NCBI RefSeq assembly: GCF_000744605.1
Contig: NZ_JQMG01000001.1
Span: 744,001 to 808,000 of the forward strand
Direction: 5' to 3'
DNA from: Methylotenera sp. L2L1
GTDB lineage: Bacteria; Pseudomonadota; Gammaproteobacteria; Burkholderiales; Methylophilaceae
Length of the DNA stretch: 64,000 bases
This document shows positions 28,708 through 39,919 of this stretch, piece by piece. The position numbers were made by a program, and so were the translations under genes. Below the pieces are notes generated by a model, which was not told where the DNA came from, did not search any database, and saw nothing but the letters and a program-made list of their open reading frames with translations. Positions within the stretch are counted from its first letter, which is position 1, and every line of letters starts with the position of its first letter.

Positions 28708-29397
28708 ATGGAAAGATTGTTTGAACCACACACTCAAAAGCCAATTTTATTGGCTTCAGCAACAATCCATCAGGCGGCTGTCAGCATGCTGTCGGCATTA
28801 GGTCTATGTCTCATGCTATGCTCAATCCAATATGTACAAGCAGAGGGTACAGGCCGCATCGTAAAATGGAAAGATGAAAAAGGGGTCACCCATTATGGTG
28901 ACTCCATCCCTATGCAGTACATCAACCGTGAGAACTCCCTGATTAACCGTCAGGGAGTCACTGTCAAACACAACAAGTCAGCACCAACTCAAGACAATAC
29001 TGATGAGCTTGCTAAAATGGAGTACGCCAAATCAGAACAAGCTAAGAAGGATAAGGCATTACTTGGCGCGTTTACCAATGCCAATGAAATAGACCTAGCG
29101 CTAGAACGTAATATTCAACTAGACAAAATTGCACTAGAGAATTTACAGCAAGAAAAAGCTAACCATCAAAAAAATCTTGATGCAAAACAAGTAATGGCTG
29201 CCAGTTTTGAGAAAAGGAAAATGGTCACTCCTAAAGAACTAAAAGCTGATATTGTCAACGAACAAGCGCAGCTTGATAGCCTCAATAAAGAAATATCAGC
29301 ACGCAACAACGCCATTGGTGCAACTCGAAAACGTTTTGATGAAGACAAAAAACGCTATCTCCTACTTAAGAGCCAGCCTAGCAAAGAAGCGCCATAA
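28708..29397 (+). CDS. DUF4124 domain-containing exported protein with coiled coil
   Basis: A 229-residue protein with an N-terminal hydrophobic segment (MLSALGLCLMLCSIQYVQA) that may be a signal peptide or anchor. The DUF4124 motif follows (IVKWKDEKGVTHYGDSIP). From about residue 100 to 225 the sequence is Lys/Glu/Gln-rich and strongly helical, likely coiled coil. Function is unknown. The hydrophobic segment begins 26 residues in, so the true start could be an internal ATG (28783). A terminator follows at 29472. Confidence 0.78.
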   Translation: MERLFEPHTQKPILLASATIHQAAVSMLSALGLCLMLCSIQYVQAEGTGRIVKWKDEKGVTHYGDSIPMQYINRENSLINRQGVTVKHNKSAPTQDNTDELAKMEYAKSEQAKKDKALLGAFTNANEIDLALERNIQLDKIALENLQQEKANHQKNLDAKQVMAASFEKRKMVTPKELKADIVNEQAQLDSLNKEISARNNAIGATRKRFDEDKKRYLLLKSQPSKEAP

Positions 29398-29471
29398 ATT
29401 ATGAAGCCAGCTACAGTTTAATAATCGTGTGACCATCAACACAGCCAATCTTAATGACCACCCAAAAATCA

Positions 29472-29507
29472 AAAAGCCCTACAGGTGAACACCGTAAGGC
29501 TTTTATT
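29472..29507. terminator. Hairpin terminator between the DUF4124 gene and gatB
   Basis: AAAAGCC (29472-29478) pairs with GGCTTTT (29498-29504). Inner pairings TAC/GTA and GGT/ACC extend the stem to a 4-nt loop, with two small interruptions. T-rich sequence follows on the plus strand and A-rich precedes, so it can serve both convergent genes. Confidence 0.75.
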
Positions 29508-29569
29508 TTAGCTTGCTTACTAGCTTGTTCTCTAAATACTAAGCTAAGCGCACATTTAATTGGTACGAA

Positions 29570-31018
29570 CTAAGCGCCTAGTTTCTTCTTCAATACTTCA
29601 TTCACTTGCGCAGGGTTAGCTTTACCTTTTGAAGCTTTCATGGCTTGGCCGACTAAAGCATTAAATGCTTTTTCTTTACCAGCCTTAAACTCCTCTACCA
29701 TTGCGGCATTCGCAGCCAACACTTCATCAATAATGGCTTCTATTGCGCCAGTATCAGACACTTGTTTCAAACCCTTAGCGTCAATAATGGCATCTGCATC
29801 ACCTTCACCATTCCACATAGCCTCAAACACCTGTTTGGCAGCATTGTTTGAAATAGTGTTATCAGCAATACGTTTTAGCAGGCTTGCTAAACTCGCCGAG
29901 TTCACAGGTGATTCAGCCAGTGCTTTTTCTTCAGCATTCAGTTTTGCCGAGATTGCACCCATCACCCAGTTGGCAGCAGGTTTTGCCTCTGCGCCCGCAT
30001 CCACTGTTTCTACAAAATACTGAGCCAGCTCACGGCTTGCCGTCAAGCTTGCCGCATCGTAGCTAGTTAAGCCAAATTGCGTTTCAAACCTTAACTTCAT
30101 TGCCTCTGGCAACTCCGGCATTTGCGCAGCAACACGCGCCTTATCCGATTCAGTGACCTCTAATGGCAACAAATCAGGGTCAGGGAAGTAACGATAGTCG
30201 TTCGCTTCCTCTTTACTACGCATCGCACGTGTTTCACCCGTGTCTGGATTAAACAGCACGGTTGCTTGCTGAATCGTACCGCCATCTTCTAAGGTGTCAA
30301 TCTGCCAGCGTGTTTCGTACTCAATCGCCTGCTGCATAAATTTAAATGAGTTCAGGTTTTTAATTTCACGACGCGTGCCTAACTTCTCAGTACCTTTTGG
30401 TCGCACCGATACGTTAACGTCACATCTAAAACTACCTTCTTGCATATTGCCATCGCAAATACCAATCCACTGCACCAGCTCATGCAGTTTCTTTGCATAG
30501 GCAACGGCTTCAGCTGCTGAGCGCATGTCCGGCTCAGTCACAATTTCTAACAATGGCGTACCCGCGCGGTTAAGATCGATACCACTCATCCCCTCGACCG
30601 CGCCATGGACAGACTTACCAGCGTCTTCTTCCAAATGCGCACGCGTGATGTTAATCACTTTTTCATAGGCAGCATTTTTACCAACTGCCGGCACCTGAAT
30701 GGTCACTGCACCTTTACCCACCACAGGCAGCTCGTACTGGCTGATTTGATAGCCTTTAGGTAAATCTGGATAAAAGTAATTTTTACGTGCAAACACAGAG
30801 CGCGGAGCAATCTCGGCGTTCACAGCCAAACCGAATTTAATCGCGCAATTGACCGCTTCTTTATTCAAGACTGGCAACACGCCAGGCAACGCAATACTCA
30901 CTTCGCAAGCCTGCGTATTCGGCTCTGCACCATAAGTAGTTGAAGCACCTGAGAAAATTTTAGTATTTGTTCTTAGTTGGGTATGCGTTTCCAACCCAAT
31001 CACGACTTCCCATTCCAT
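29570..31018 (-). CDS. gatB: Asp-tRNA(Asn)/Glu-tRNA(Gln) amidotransferase subunit B
   Basis: Subunit that binds the mischarged tRNA and phosphorylates its glutamate or aspartate so GatA-derived ammonia can amidate it. The 482 residues show [23 protein letters not shown], the family [13 protein letters not shown] and [14 protein letters not shown], and a C-terminal YqeY-like helical domain. Its ATG shares one base with the gatA stop (TAATG), a sign of coupled translation. It is the last gene of gatC-gatA-gatB. Confidence 0.97.
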   Translation of the reverse strand: MEWEVVIGLETHTQLRTNTKIFSGASTTYGAEPNTQACEVSIALPGVLPVLNKEAVNCAIKFGLAVNAEIAPRSVFARKNYFYPDLPKGYQISQYELPVVGKGAVTIQVPAVGKNAAYEKVINITRAHLEEDAGKSVHGAVEGMSGIDLNRAGTPLLEIVTEPDMRSAAEAVAYAKKLHELVQWIGICDGNMQEGSFRCDVNVSVRPKGTEKLGTRREIKNLNSFKFMQQAIEYETRWQIDTLEDGGTIQQATVLFNPDTGETRAMRSKEEANDYRYFPDPDLLPLEVTESDKARVAAQMPELPEAMKLRFETQFGLTSYDAASLTASRELAQYFVETVDAGAEAKPAANWVMGAISAKLNAEEKALAESPVNSASLASLLKRIADNTISNNAAKQVFEAMWNGEGDADAIIDAKGLKQVSDTGAIEAIIDEVLAANAAMVEEFKAGKEKAFNALVGQAMKASKGKANPAQVNEVLKKKLGA

Positions 31019-32517
31019 TATGCGGTTCCTTCTGGCTTATCCAAGGTTGGTGCTTGAGCATGCCAATCTGTCACTTGTTGATACTGATGCGCCACGTTCA
31101 ACATACGCGCCTCATCAAAATAATTACCTATGATTTGCAAGCCTACTGGCAAGGGTTTGCCATCTGTACTTGTAGCAAAACCAGCAGGGACGCTCATGCC
31201 AGGCAAGCCAGCCAAGTTGGTTGAGATGGTATAAATATCTTGCAGATACATTGCAACAGGGTCATCCACTTTCTCGCCTGCTTTAAACGCAGTAGATGGT
31301 GCCGCAGGCCCCATAATTACGTCACATTTTTTGAAAGCTTCCTCGAAGTCTTGCGCGATTAAACGGCGGATCTGCTGTGCTTTAAGATAATAAGCATCGT
31401 AATAACCTGCACTTAACACATAAGTACCAATTAAAATACGGCGCTTAACCTCTGCACCAAACCCCTCAGCACGGCTCTTGCAATACATATCCATCAAATC
31501 AGTATATTCTGACGCTCGGTGCCCATAACGCACACCGTCGTAGCGTGATAAATTGCTTGATGCCTCAGCAGGTGCTAGTACGTAGTAGACTGGAATCGAC
31601 AAGCCAGTATTTGGCAGTGAAATTTCTACAATTTCAGCACCCAATTTTTGGTATTCAGTAATCGCGTCTTCAATAACCTTTGCAACACCAGCATCCAAAC
31701 CGTCTGCAAAAAACTCTTTCGGCAAGCCAACCCTTAAACCCTGTAGCGGCTTATTTGGATTTGAATTGTAAAGCTCGCGGGTGTAATCTTCTTTGTCACG
31801 ATTCAAACTGGTTGAGTCACGCTCATCAAAACCAGCCATCACATTCATCATCAACGCACAGTCTTCAGCAGACTTAGCCATCGGGCCAGCCTGATCCAAG
31901 CTAGAGGCAAACGCGATCATACCGTAGCGTGAAACCACACCATAGGTTGGTTTTAATCCAGTAAAACCACACAGTGAAGCTGGCTGACGGATTGACCCAC
32001 CAGTATCCGTACCAGTTGCCGCAGCACATAAACGCGCAGCCACTGCCGCAGCACTACCGCCGCTACTACCACCAGGTACGCGGCTGAAATCCCACGGGTT
32101 TTTTACCCCACCAAAGTAACTGGTTTCATTAGATGAGCCCATTGCAAACTCATCCATATTAGTTTTACCCAAATTCACCGCACCCGCATTATTAAACTGT
32201 GTAATCACATGTGCGTCGTATGGTGCGATAAAATTTTCCAGCATTTTTGAACCACAAGTGGTTTTCCAGCCCTGCGCACAGAAAATATCTTTTTGTGCGA
32301 CAGGAATGCCCGTCAATGGTGTTGCATTGCCAGCCGCAATACGCGCATCAGCAGTTTTTGCCTGAGCAAGCGTTCTATCATGGTCCAATGCAATGTAAGC
32401 ATTAATCTCTGGGTTAAACGCATCAATGCGGTTCAGAAAAGTTTGCGTCAGTTCTACGCTAGAAATTTCTTTATTAGCCAACATCTGGGCTAATGTTTTT
32501 AAGCTACTGTTGATCAT
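31018..32517 (-). CDS. gatA: Asp-tRNA(Asn)/Glu-tRNA(Gln) amidotransferase subunit A
   Basis: Amidase subunit that releases ammonia from glutamine. The Ser-cisSer-Lys triad is K76 (AQKDIF), S151 (GGSSGGS) and S175 ([11 protein letters not shown]), with the same spacing as characterised GatA. Length is 499 residues. It starts 7 bp after gatC and overlaps gatB by one base. Its presence implies that this organism makes Gln-tRNA and/or Asn-tRNA indirectly. Confidence 0.97.
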   Translation of the reverse strand: MINSSLKTLAQMLANKEISSVELTQTFLNRIDAFNPEINAYIALDHDRTLAQAKTADARIAAGNATPLTGIPVAQKDIFCAQGWKTTCGSKMLENFIAPYDAHVITQFNNAGAVNLGKTNMDEFAMGSSNETSYFGGVKNPWDFSRVPGGSSGGSAAAVAARLCAAATGTDTGGSIRQPASLCGFTGLKPTYGVVSRYGMIAFASSLDQAGPMAKSAEDCALMMNVMAGFDERDSTSLNRDKEDYTRELYNSNPNKPLQGLRVGLPKEFFADGLDAGVAKVIEDAITEYQKLGAEIVEISLPNTGLSIPVYYVLAPAEASSNLSRYDGVRYGHRASEYTDLMDMYCKSRAEGFGAEVKRRILIGTYVLSAGYYDAYYLKAQQIRRLIAQDFEEAFKKCDVIMGPAAPSTAFKAGEKVDDPVAMYLQDIYTISTNLAGLPGMSVPAGFATSTDGKPLPVGLQIIGNYFDEARMLNVAHQYQQVTDWHAQAPTLDKPEGTA

Positions 32518-32524
32518 ATTGCGA

Positions 32525-32839
32525 TTACTCGATTACTTTAGGGACAAGATAAAGACCGCCATCCACCGCGCGCTCTTCGGAGCCATTGCCAATTGCAGGC
32601 GAAATTTTTTGAAATGCCTCACGCAGATTGGTTTTGGTCACCACGTCATCTCGCAACCGTTGCACCACGTCTTGAGAATGTGACATCGGTACAATACCAT
32701 CGGTATTTACCGCCTGCATCTGCTCAATAAGGCCCAAGATGCCTGTCAATTTTGACAAGGTTGCAGCAGCATCGCTATCACTCACCTCAATACGGGCAAG
32801 ATGCGCTATTTTTTTTATATCTTCTGTACTAAGTGCCAT
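32525..32839 (-). CDS. gatC: Asp-tRNA(Asn)/Glu-tRNA(Gln) amidotransferase subunit C
   Basis: Small 104-residue subunit that ties GatA to GatB. Signatures are [14 protein letters not shown] at the N-terminus, the central [14 protein letters not shown] and LRDDVVT. First gene of the gatCAB operon, divergent from mreB across a spacer of about 290 bp. Confidence 0.95.
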   Translation of the reverse strand: MALSTEDIKKIAHLARIEVSDSDAAATLSKLTGILGLIEQMQAVNTDGIVPMSHSQDVVQRLRDDVVTKTNLREAFQKISPAIGNGSEERAVDGGLYLVPKVIE

Positions 32840-32977
32840 ACTTCTAACAGTCCGAAATGGTTAGTTGAAATTGAGTAGGTAAAAAACCTATCTTTTTATA
32901 TTTTGTTTGTCAATTGAAGCAGTAAGCAAGTGATGGGGCAACCATTACGCTAACACCTCTGTCCTAAAACTATCTTG

Positions 32978-33013
32978 ATGCACCTTAATTTTCCAATGCA
33001 TCTTAATTTTCAA
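32978..33013. repeat. 18-bp tandem repeat in the gatC-mreB divergent spacer
   Basis: Two adjacent 18-bp units, ATGCACCTTAATTTTCCA (32978-32995) and ATGCATCTTAATTTTCAA (32996-33013), agree at 16 of 18 positions; a shorter echo (TGTACCTTAAT) occurs near 33046. They lie about 120-155 bp upstream of the mreB start. A possible -10 (TATTAT, 33026-33031) follows, but its -35 is weak. Beyond these I see nothing else in the spacer. Confidence 0.6.
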
Positions 33014-33038
33014 CAAGATATACGGTATTATAACCTGA

Positions 33039-34175
<1,137 letters not shown>

Positions 34176-34288
34176 GCAAAGACTCTCAAAAAAACCAAGC
34201 ATGCTGAAAACGGTAAATACTACTGTCACTGAGTATCCATCAGTTTTTGGCTTTTGGTTTAATTGAAACAGTTTTGATTGAAACAATC

Positions 34289-34322
34289 ACGATAGGCCGT
34301 ATCAATACGGCCTATCGTTTTC
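34289..34322 (+). terminator. Strong rho-independent terminator between mreB and mreC
   Basis: Perfect 14-bp GC-containing stem ACGATAGGCCGTAT (34289-34302) / ATACGGCCTATCGT (34305-34318), minimal loop, followed by TTTTCC. It lies 42 bp before the mreC start, so mreB is likely transcribed mostly on its own, with mreC onward read by read-through or a separate promoter. Confidence 0.88.
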
Positions 34323-34363
34323 CTACTAATCGCATTATCATTTGGAACTAGAACTCACTCACA

Positions 34364-35407
34364 ATGGCTGGCTATCATCAAAATCTGGATCAACAACAAG
34401 CCCCAGCTTTTTTTGCGCGCGGCCCTAGCCCACTAGCACGCCTAGCTTTCTTTTCCGCGCTATCATTAGCGCTAATGGCAACAGATTCTCGATTGCAATA
34501 TTTAGGCACGGTACGCGAACACTTGATGGTGGTGTTACAGCCCTTACAATTGATTGCAAACGCGCCCTCCATGCTATACGACTCAACTAACGAGTATTTT
34601 TCTACGCACCATCGCTTACTCGATGAAAATCAACTGCTGAGAAAACAAGCCTTAGTACAGGCAATCTCTCTGCAAAAAATGAAAACATTAGAGTTAGAGA
34701 ACACCAACCTGCGACAATTACTACAAGCCAATCAATCACTTGAAGAATTTAGCCAGCTTGGCGAAATACTACATGTTGGCCGCGACCCTTTTACCAAAAA
34801 AATAATCGTCAATCGCGGCAGCGCACATCAAGTTGTGAATGGTGCGGCAGTGGTTGATGCAAAAGGTGTGATTGGCCAGGTGACACGCACCTATCCGGCG
34901 AGCAGTGAGGTGACGCTTATTACTGACCAGTCATTAACGATTCCTATCCAAGTAGAACGTAATGGATTACGTGCTATTGCTTTTGGGCATGGTCGTGACA
35001 ACACATTAGACTTGCCGTTCTTGCCCGCAAATGTAGATATTAAACCTGGTGACAAGCTAATTACGTCTGGTATTGATGGCATTTACCCAAAAGGGCTGGC
35101 TGTCGCTACCGTGACCGAGATTCAAACCTCACAAGACTCTCCATTCGCGAGAATTGTTTGCGCACCTACTGGCGGTATCGAGAACCACAAGCAAGTGCTA
35201 CTTGTTAGCATCTCACCATCTGAAAGCATTACTCCGCCAAACACGACCAAACAGCCGATAGTAAATACTGACGCAAATCATGCTACGCTCGAAAAATCAA
35301 AACCTAGCGCTCTTAAAGAGTTGGATCAACATAAAAAAATAACGAATGAAGCACCAGCAGTCGCTGTTGACGCTAACACCCAAAACAAACCTCATGCACA
35401 AGACTAA
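34364..35407 (+). CDS. mreC: Rod-shape-determining protein MreC
   Basis: Bitopic inner-membrane protein that links MreB to the periplasmic wall-synthesis enzymes. One membrane segment lies at about residues 24-42, followed by a coiled coil (about 70-115) and the beta-barrel domain with IVNRGSAHQVVNGAAVVDAKGVIGQV and DLPFLPANVDIKPGDKLITSGIDGIYPKGLAV. The C-terminal 70 residues are polar and low-complexity. mreD starts inside its last codons. Confidence 0.95.
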   Translation: MAGYHQNLDQQQAPAFFARGPSPLARLAFFSALSLALMATDSRLQYLGTVREHLMVVLQPLQLIANAPSMLYDSTNEYFSTHHRLLDENQLLRKQALVQAISLQKMKTLELENTNLRQLLQANQSLEEFSQLGEILHVGRDPFTKKIIVNRGSAHQVVNGAAVVDAKGVIGQVTRTYPASSEVTLITDQSLTIPIQVERNGLRAIAFGHGRDNTLDLPFLPANVDIKPGDKLITSGIDGIYPKGLAVATVTEIQTSQDSPFARIVCAPTGGIENHKQVLLVSISPSESITPPNTTKQPIVNTDANHATLEKSKPSALKELDQHKKITNEAPAVAVDANTQNKPHAQD

Positions 35408-35873
35408 GCTACAAACTATTTACTTATCGCTATTAGTCGCATTTATATGCCTGCTACTGCCATGGTCTGGCGTAGCCCTTAAGCTGCGCCCAGACTTTGT
35501 ACTATTAGTCATCGTTTTCTGGATTCTACGCGCCCCTAATAAATGCAACATTGGCACCGCTTGGTTTATAGGGTTATGGGTAGACTTAGCAACTGGGGGC
35601 GTGTTTGGCCAATATGCACTGGCTTACACCGTCACCACTTTTGTGGCTGTTATCTACCAGCGCCGCCTCGTGTTATTTAGCAACACGCAGCAGTTGGTTT
35701 ATGTACTGTTATTGCTGATCATTTCACAACTTACCTTACTCACCGTTAAAATATTTTCCGGTAACGATGCATTGGGTTGGACTTATTTCCTGCCCAGTAT
35801 CACTGGCGTCATCTTGTGGCAGGCAGCCGTTGCGCTTGGCTTAAACACCAGCAGACCTTCCCGTAGCAAGTAA
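35394..35873 (+). CDS. mreD: Rod-shape-determining protein MreD
   Basis: Small polytopic membrane protein (159 residues, about five hydrophobic segments) that works with MreC. Family features are LKLRPDFVLLVIVFW and GLWVDLATGGVFGQYALAY. I use the ATG at 35394, which overlaps mreC by 14 bp; upstream in-frame codons have no hydrophobic match. mrdA starts 7 bp downstream. Confidence 0.93.
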   Translation: MHKTKLQTIYLSLLVAFICLLLPWSGVALKLRPDFVLLVIVFWILRAPNKCNIGTAWFIGLWVDLATGGVFGQYALAYTVTTFVAVIYQRRLVLFSNTQQLVYVLLLLIISQLTLLTVKIFSGNDALGWTYFLPSITGVILWQAAVALGLNTSRPSRSK

Positions 35874-35880
35874 TGTAAGT

Positions 35881-37815
35881 ATGGTTGCTGAACTCAAAAA
35901 CTATATTCATGAGCAATATTACTTTAGGTTACGCCTAGGCGTCGCAGGCTTGGTTGTACTTAGCTTATTTGCACTACTCGCATTTCGGTTTTACTATCTG
36001 CAAATTCTGCATTACGACCACTATCAAACACTGGCAGAAAATAACCGCATTTCTCTAGTGCCTACCATCCCTAATCGGGGTTTGATTTTAGATAAAAACG
36101 GCGTTGTACTTGCACACAACTTCTTTGTGTACACACTAGAGATAACACCGGCTAAAGTAAAAAATCTCGAAAATACCATTACCGAATTAGGCCAACTGAT
36201 TGAAGTTAGCTCACTGGATAAAAAACGCTTTAAAAAATTCAGAGAACAAAGTCATAGCTTTGAAAGCGCGCCGATACGTACGCATCTCAACGAAATTGAA
36301 GCCGCCAAGTTTGCGGTTAATCATTACCGCTTTCCTGGTGTTGAGATTAAATCACGCCTGTTCAGACATTACCCCTTGGGCAAACTTGGCTCGCACATGG
36401 TGGGCTACATTGGGCGCATCAACGATAAAGACATTGAGAGCCTAAAGAGTGATGGCGTTTACTCCAATTACAAAGGCTCAGATCACATCGGTAAAAGTGG
36501 GCTAGAGCAGTTCTATGAACAACAACTACATGGCGTGACCGGATTTCAGCAAGTTGAAATTGATGCTGATGGGCACGCGGTTAGGGTGCTATCCAGCAAT
36601 GCACCTATTCCGGGTGACAATCTGATTTTATCAGCGGACAGCAAACTACAGGAAATTGCCGAAACCGCGTTTGGCGAAAGGCGCGGCGCACTGGTCGCAA
36701 TCAACCCTAAAACTGGCGAGGTACTCAGCTATGTCAGTCAGCCCACATTCAACCCCAACTTGTTTGTGGATGGGATTGACAGCGAAAACTGGAAATTACT
36801 CAACGAGTCTTTAGATAAACCTTTAATCAACCGACCATTACGCGGCATTTACCCACCTGGCTCTACATTCAAGCCGTTTGTAGCATTGGCTGGGCTAGAA
36901 GCTGGAAAACGCAACCCACCTTTTGCGATTCAAGATGCAGGCTTCTTCATGTTACCAGGCAGTCGGCATCGCTATCGCGATTGGAAACCAAGCGGACATG
37001 GCATGGTGGACATGCAAAAGGCCATTACCGTGTCTTGTGATACTTTTTTCTATGGTTTAGCCATGGAACTGGGCATTGAAAGGCTCACATCGTTTGTAAG
37101 CCACTTTGGATTTGGCAGAAAATCTGATTTAGATATCAAGGGAGAAATTGGCGGATTGCTACCTACACCCGAGTGGAAGAAGCGTCGCTACAAACAACCG
37201 TGGTACCCTGGTGAAACAGTGATTGTAGGGATTGGTCAAGGCTATACCTTGGTCACGCCGCTACAACTAGCACAAGCGACTGCAATTTTGGCCAACAATG
37301 GGGTCGCAATGAAGCCGCATTTAGTCACTAAAATTCAAAACGGTTTAACCGGTAAACAAATAGATATCCCTACCATCGTGCAAGACCGCATTGAGCTGAA
37401 CCCTGAAAATATGGCCATTGTAAAACGCGGCATGGTCGACGTCACCTTGCCAGGAGGTACCGCTGCCAGTGTGGGCGCAAATGCTGGCTATTCAATCGCA
37501 GCAAAAACGGGCACTGCCCAAGTGATTGGCATTAAGCAAAATGAAAAATACAACGAACAAGGCATGAACGAGCGCCACCTTGATCACGCCTTGTTTATTG
37601 CATTTGCACCAGCCGAAGACCCTACCATTGCCGTAGCCGTGATTGTGGAAAATGGCCGACATGGCGGCTCGACAGCTGGGCCGATCGCGAGAAAAGTCAT
37701 GGACTATTATTTGCTAGGAAAAATGCCAGCCATTGAGCCGTCGGCAGTAGCTGCACCAGTGCCAGCAAGTGCCACTGGCACTGCAACCATTACTGAAGAA
37801 GAATTACATGATTAG
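35881..37815 (+). CDS. mrdA: Penicillin-binding protein 2 (peptidoglycan transpeptidase)
   Basis: Monofunctional class B transpeptidase of the elongasome. It has an N-terminal anchor (about residues 18-40), a dimerisation domain containing PNRGLILDKNGVVLAHN, and the transpeptidase domain with the active-site serine S328 (STFK), SCD as the second motif, and KTGTAQV as the third. Length is 644 residues. The C-terminus is Ala/Pro-rich. rodA, its glycosyltransferase partner, overlaps its last 8 bp. Confidence 0.96.
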   Translation: MVAELKNYIHEQYYFRLRLGVAGLVVLSLFALLAFRFYYLQILHYDHYQTLAENNRISLVPTIPNRGLILDKNGVVLAHNFFVYTLEITPAKVKNLENTITELGQLIEVSSLDKKRFKKFREQSHSFESAPIRTHLNEIEAAKFAVNHYRFPGVEIKSRLFRHYPLGKLGSHMVGYIGRINDKDIESLKSDGVYSNYKGSDHIGKSGLEQFYEQQLHGVTGFQQVEIDADGHAVRVLSSNAPIPGDNLILSADSKLQEIAETAFGERRGALVAINPKTGEVLSYVSQPTFNPNLFVDGIDSENWKLLNESLDKPLINRPLRGIYPPGSTFKPFVALAGLEAGKRNPPFAIQDAGFFMLPGSRHRYRDWKPSGHGMVDMQKAITVSCDTFFYGLAMELGIERLTSFVSHFGFGRKSDLDIKGEIGGLLPTPEWKKRRYKQPWYPGETVIVGIGQGYTLVTPLQLAQATAILANNGVAMKPHLVTKIQNGLTGKQIDIPTIVQDRIELNPENMAIVKRGMVDVTLPGGTAASVGANAGYSIAAKTGTAQVIGIKQNEKYNEQGMNERHLDHALFIAFAPAEDPTIAVAVIVENGRHGGSTAGPIARKVMDYYLLGKMPAIEPSAVAAPVPASATGTATITEEELHD

Positions 37816-38902
37816 CAAAATCTTTCACTTTCTATTCAAGCACTTCGATTCATTTTTAATGGCTTGCTTATTTTTTGCGTTGTTATTGAGTTTATTTGTA
37901 CTTTACAGTGCCTCGGGCCAAGATTTTTCACGTATTTATGCGCAAGGCGTCAACGTTGCAGTGGCACTGGGGGCAATGTGGTTAGCCGCCAATATTTCAC
38001 CACTGAATCTAGAGCGGGCAGCGCGTCCGCTTTATATCTTGGGCTTACTGTTGCTGATAGGTGTCGCGCTGTTCGGCACCATCAGTCACGGTGCGCGCCG
38101 TTGGTTAAATTTAGGGTTCATGCAGATTCAACCATCAGAATTAATGAGAATTGCCGTACCGATAATGCTCGCCTGGTACTTTGCCAGCAGAGAAGGTAAA
38201 CCTAGTGGCAGTAACTTTGTGGTTGGTAGCGTGTTGCTAGCAATACCCGTTGCACTGATCATGAAGCAGCCGGACTTAGGTACATCGCTATTAATTGCAT
38301 CGTCTGGCTTTTATGTATTATTTTTGGCCGGCCTAAGTTGGCGCTTTTTATTGGTAGCATCAGCCTCTTTACTCGCATTAATGCCTGTTTTCTGGTCGTT
38401 ATTGCATGAATACCAAAGGAAACGCATTGAAATCCTGTTTGACCCCACCCAAGACCCATTAGGTGCCGGCTACCATACGATTCAGGCGATTATTGCCATT
38501 GGGTCAGGCGGCAGTGCAGGCAAGGGCTGGCTTAATGGCACACAAACCCAACTGGACTTTTTACCAGAACGCACCACGGACTTTATTTTTGCTGTATTCA
38601 GTGAAGAGTTCGGTTTTTTAGGCAATATGTTACTGCTAACGTTGTTTAGCCTGATTATCGCACGCGGCCTAGTGATTGCCTCACAAGCCCAAAATACGTT
38701 TTCCAGGTTATTAGCAGGCAGTATCACGCTCAACTTCTTCTCGTATGCGTTCGTCAACATGGGTATGGTAAGCGGTATTTTACCGGTAGTTGGTGTACCA
38801 TTACCCCTCATCAGCTACGGCGGCACTTCACTGGTGACACTGTATCTGGGGTTTGGTATTTTGATGAGTATACACACCCATAAAAAACTCGTTGCAACCT
38901 AG
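37808..38902 (+). CDS. rodA: Peptidoglycan glycosyltransferase RodA
   Basis: SEDS-family glycosyltransferase that polymerises lipid II in the elongasome with PBP2. Ten or so hydrophobic segments and family motifs are visible: ISHGARRWLNLGFMQIQPSELMRI, KQPDLGTSLLI, ERTTDFIFAVFSEEFGFLG and GVPLPLISYGGTSL. The ATG at 37808 is followed at once by the mrdA stop (ATGATTAG) and preceded by GAAGAAGAA, so the two are coupled. Length is 364 residues. Confidence 0.96.
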   Translation: MISKIFHFLFKHFDSFLMACLFFALLLSLFVLYSASGQDFSRIYAQGVNVAVALGAMWLAANISPLNLERAARPLYILGLLLLIGVALFGTISHGARRWLNLGFMQIQPSELMRIAVPIMLAWYFASREGKPSGSNFVVGSVLLAIPVALIMKQPDLGTSLLIASSGFYVLFLAGLSWRFLLVASASLLALMPVFWSLLHEYQRKRIEILFDPTQDPLGAGYHTIQAIIAIGSGGSAGKGWLNGTQTQLDFLPERTTDFIFAVFSEEFGFLGNMLLLTLFSLIIARGLVIASQAQNTFSRLLAGSITLNFFSYAFVNMGMVSGILPVVGVPLPLISYGGTSLVTLYLGFGILMSIHTHKKLVAT

Positions 38903-38929
38903 CTGCTTGCATGACAGAGGAGAGATTTA

Positions 38930-39901
38930 ATGGCTATTTTCCAAAAAAGCATCATCATTCTATGTATGGCATTATTAAGCGCATGCGCCGGTACATCCAA
39001 CACAAAATCAGAATCAACCAGCGCTAAAAACACTGCGGCCAAACAGCCCAATGGTTCTAGTAAAGGCGGCGGCTATTATCTTGATGATGGTCCAGGCGAC
39101 AACACATCCATTGATATTGCCAGCATTCCAGATGCGCAGCCTAGAACAGAAAAACCATTGGTCAGCAGTAACAAACCCTACCAAGCTTTAGGTCAAAAAT
39201 ATGTGCCAATGACGAACTATGCGCCATATACAAAGCAAGGTGTTGCGTCATGGTATGGAAAGCGCTATCACGGCAGAAAAACCTCTAGCGGCGAAGTATA
39301 CGACATGTACAGCATGTCTGCGGCACACACAACGTTACCAATTCCTAGCTACGTAAGGGTCGTGAATCCTGCCAATGGCCGTGCAGTTGTCGTGCGCGTC
39401 AATGACAGAGGGCCTTTTAAACATGACCGTTTAATTGATTTATCTTACGCTGCGGCCTATAAATTAGGGTTAGTCGCTCAAGGTAGTGGTTTAGTCGAAG
39501 TCACTGCAATTGATACCAGCCCGGAAGCTTTAAAAAATGCAGCCAACATAAATGTTGCAAAAATTGAACCATCCTATGCAAGCACAGCTCAAATAGGCGA
39601 GTATAGTAATTCACTCAACACAAGTAACACGCCAACTGCAGAATCAGCCTCAAACAAGGAAGTATCTCCCGCCAGCTATTACGTGCAAGCAGGTGCATTC
39701 AAGAGTGAGGCTAACGGTGAAGTGTTGCAAAAGAAAATCCTTACCCTAGACCTTGCGGGCAATGCCGCCGTCACTAACGTGTATAATAACGGTTTGCATC
39801 GCGTCAGGTTAGGTCCCTTTTCAAGTAAAAGAGAGGCCGATATCCATGCAAACAAAGTACGAAGCCAGCTAAATATATCAGCCATTGTTACCAATCAGTA
39901 A
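38930..39901 (+). CDS. rlpA: Septal ring lytic transglycosylase RlpA
   Basis: Outer-membrane lipoprotein that cleaves naked (denuded) glycan strands. The lipobox LLSAC puts the lipidated cysteine at C19. The double-psi beta-barrel domain (about 105-200) contains GVASWYGKRYHGRKTSSGEVYD and VVVRVNDRGPF, with catalytic-type residues in place. A C-terminal SPOR domain (about 245-322; YYVQAGAFKSEANGE, VRLGPFSSKREAD) binds septal peptidoglycan. A strong GAGGAGAG site precedes the ATG. Confidence 0.95.
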   Translation: MAIFQKSIIILCMALLSACAGTSNTKSESTSAKNTAAKQPNGSSKGGGYYLDDGPGDNTSIDIASIPDAQPRTEKPLVSSNKPYQALGQKYVPMTNYAPYTKQGVASWYGKRYHGRKTSSGEVYDMYSMSAAHTTLPIPSYVRVVNPANGRAVVVRVNDRGPFKHDRLIDLSYAAAYKLGLVAQGSGLVEVTAIDTSPEALKNAANINVAKIEPSYASTAQIGEYSNSLNTSNTPTAESASNKEVSPASYYVQAGAFKSEANGEVLQKKILTLDLAGNAAVTNVYNNGLHRVRLGPFSSKREADIHANKVRSQLNISAIVTNQ

Positions 39902-39919
39902 ATCTATCTATTAAATCTC

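Noticed and set aside
29640-30066. Long plus-strand open frames inside gatB
   Set aside because: They are antisense to a clear gatB gene, carry no family motif, and lack a ribosome site.
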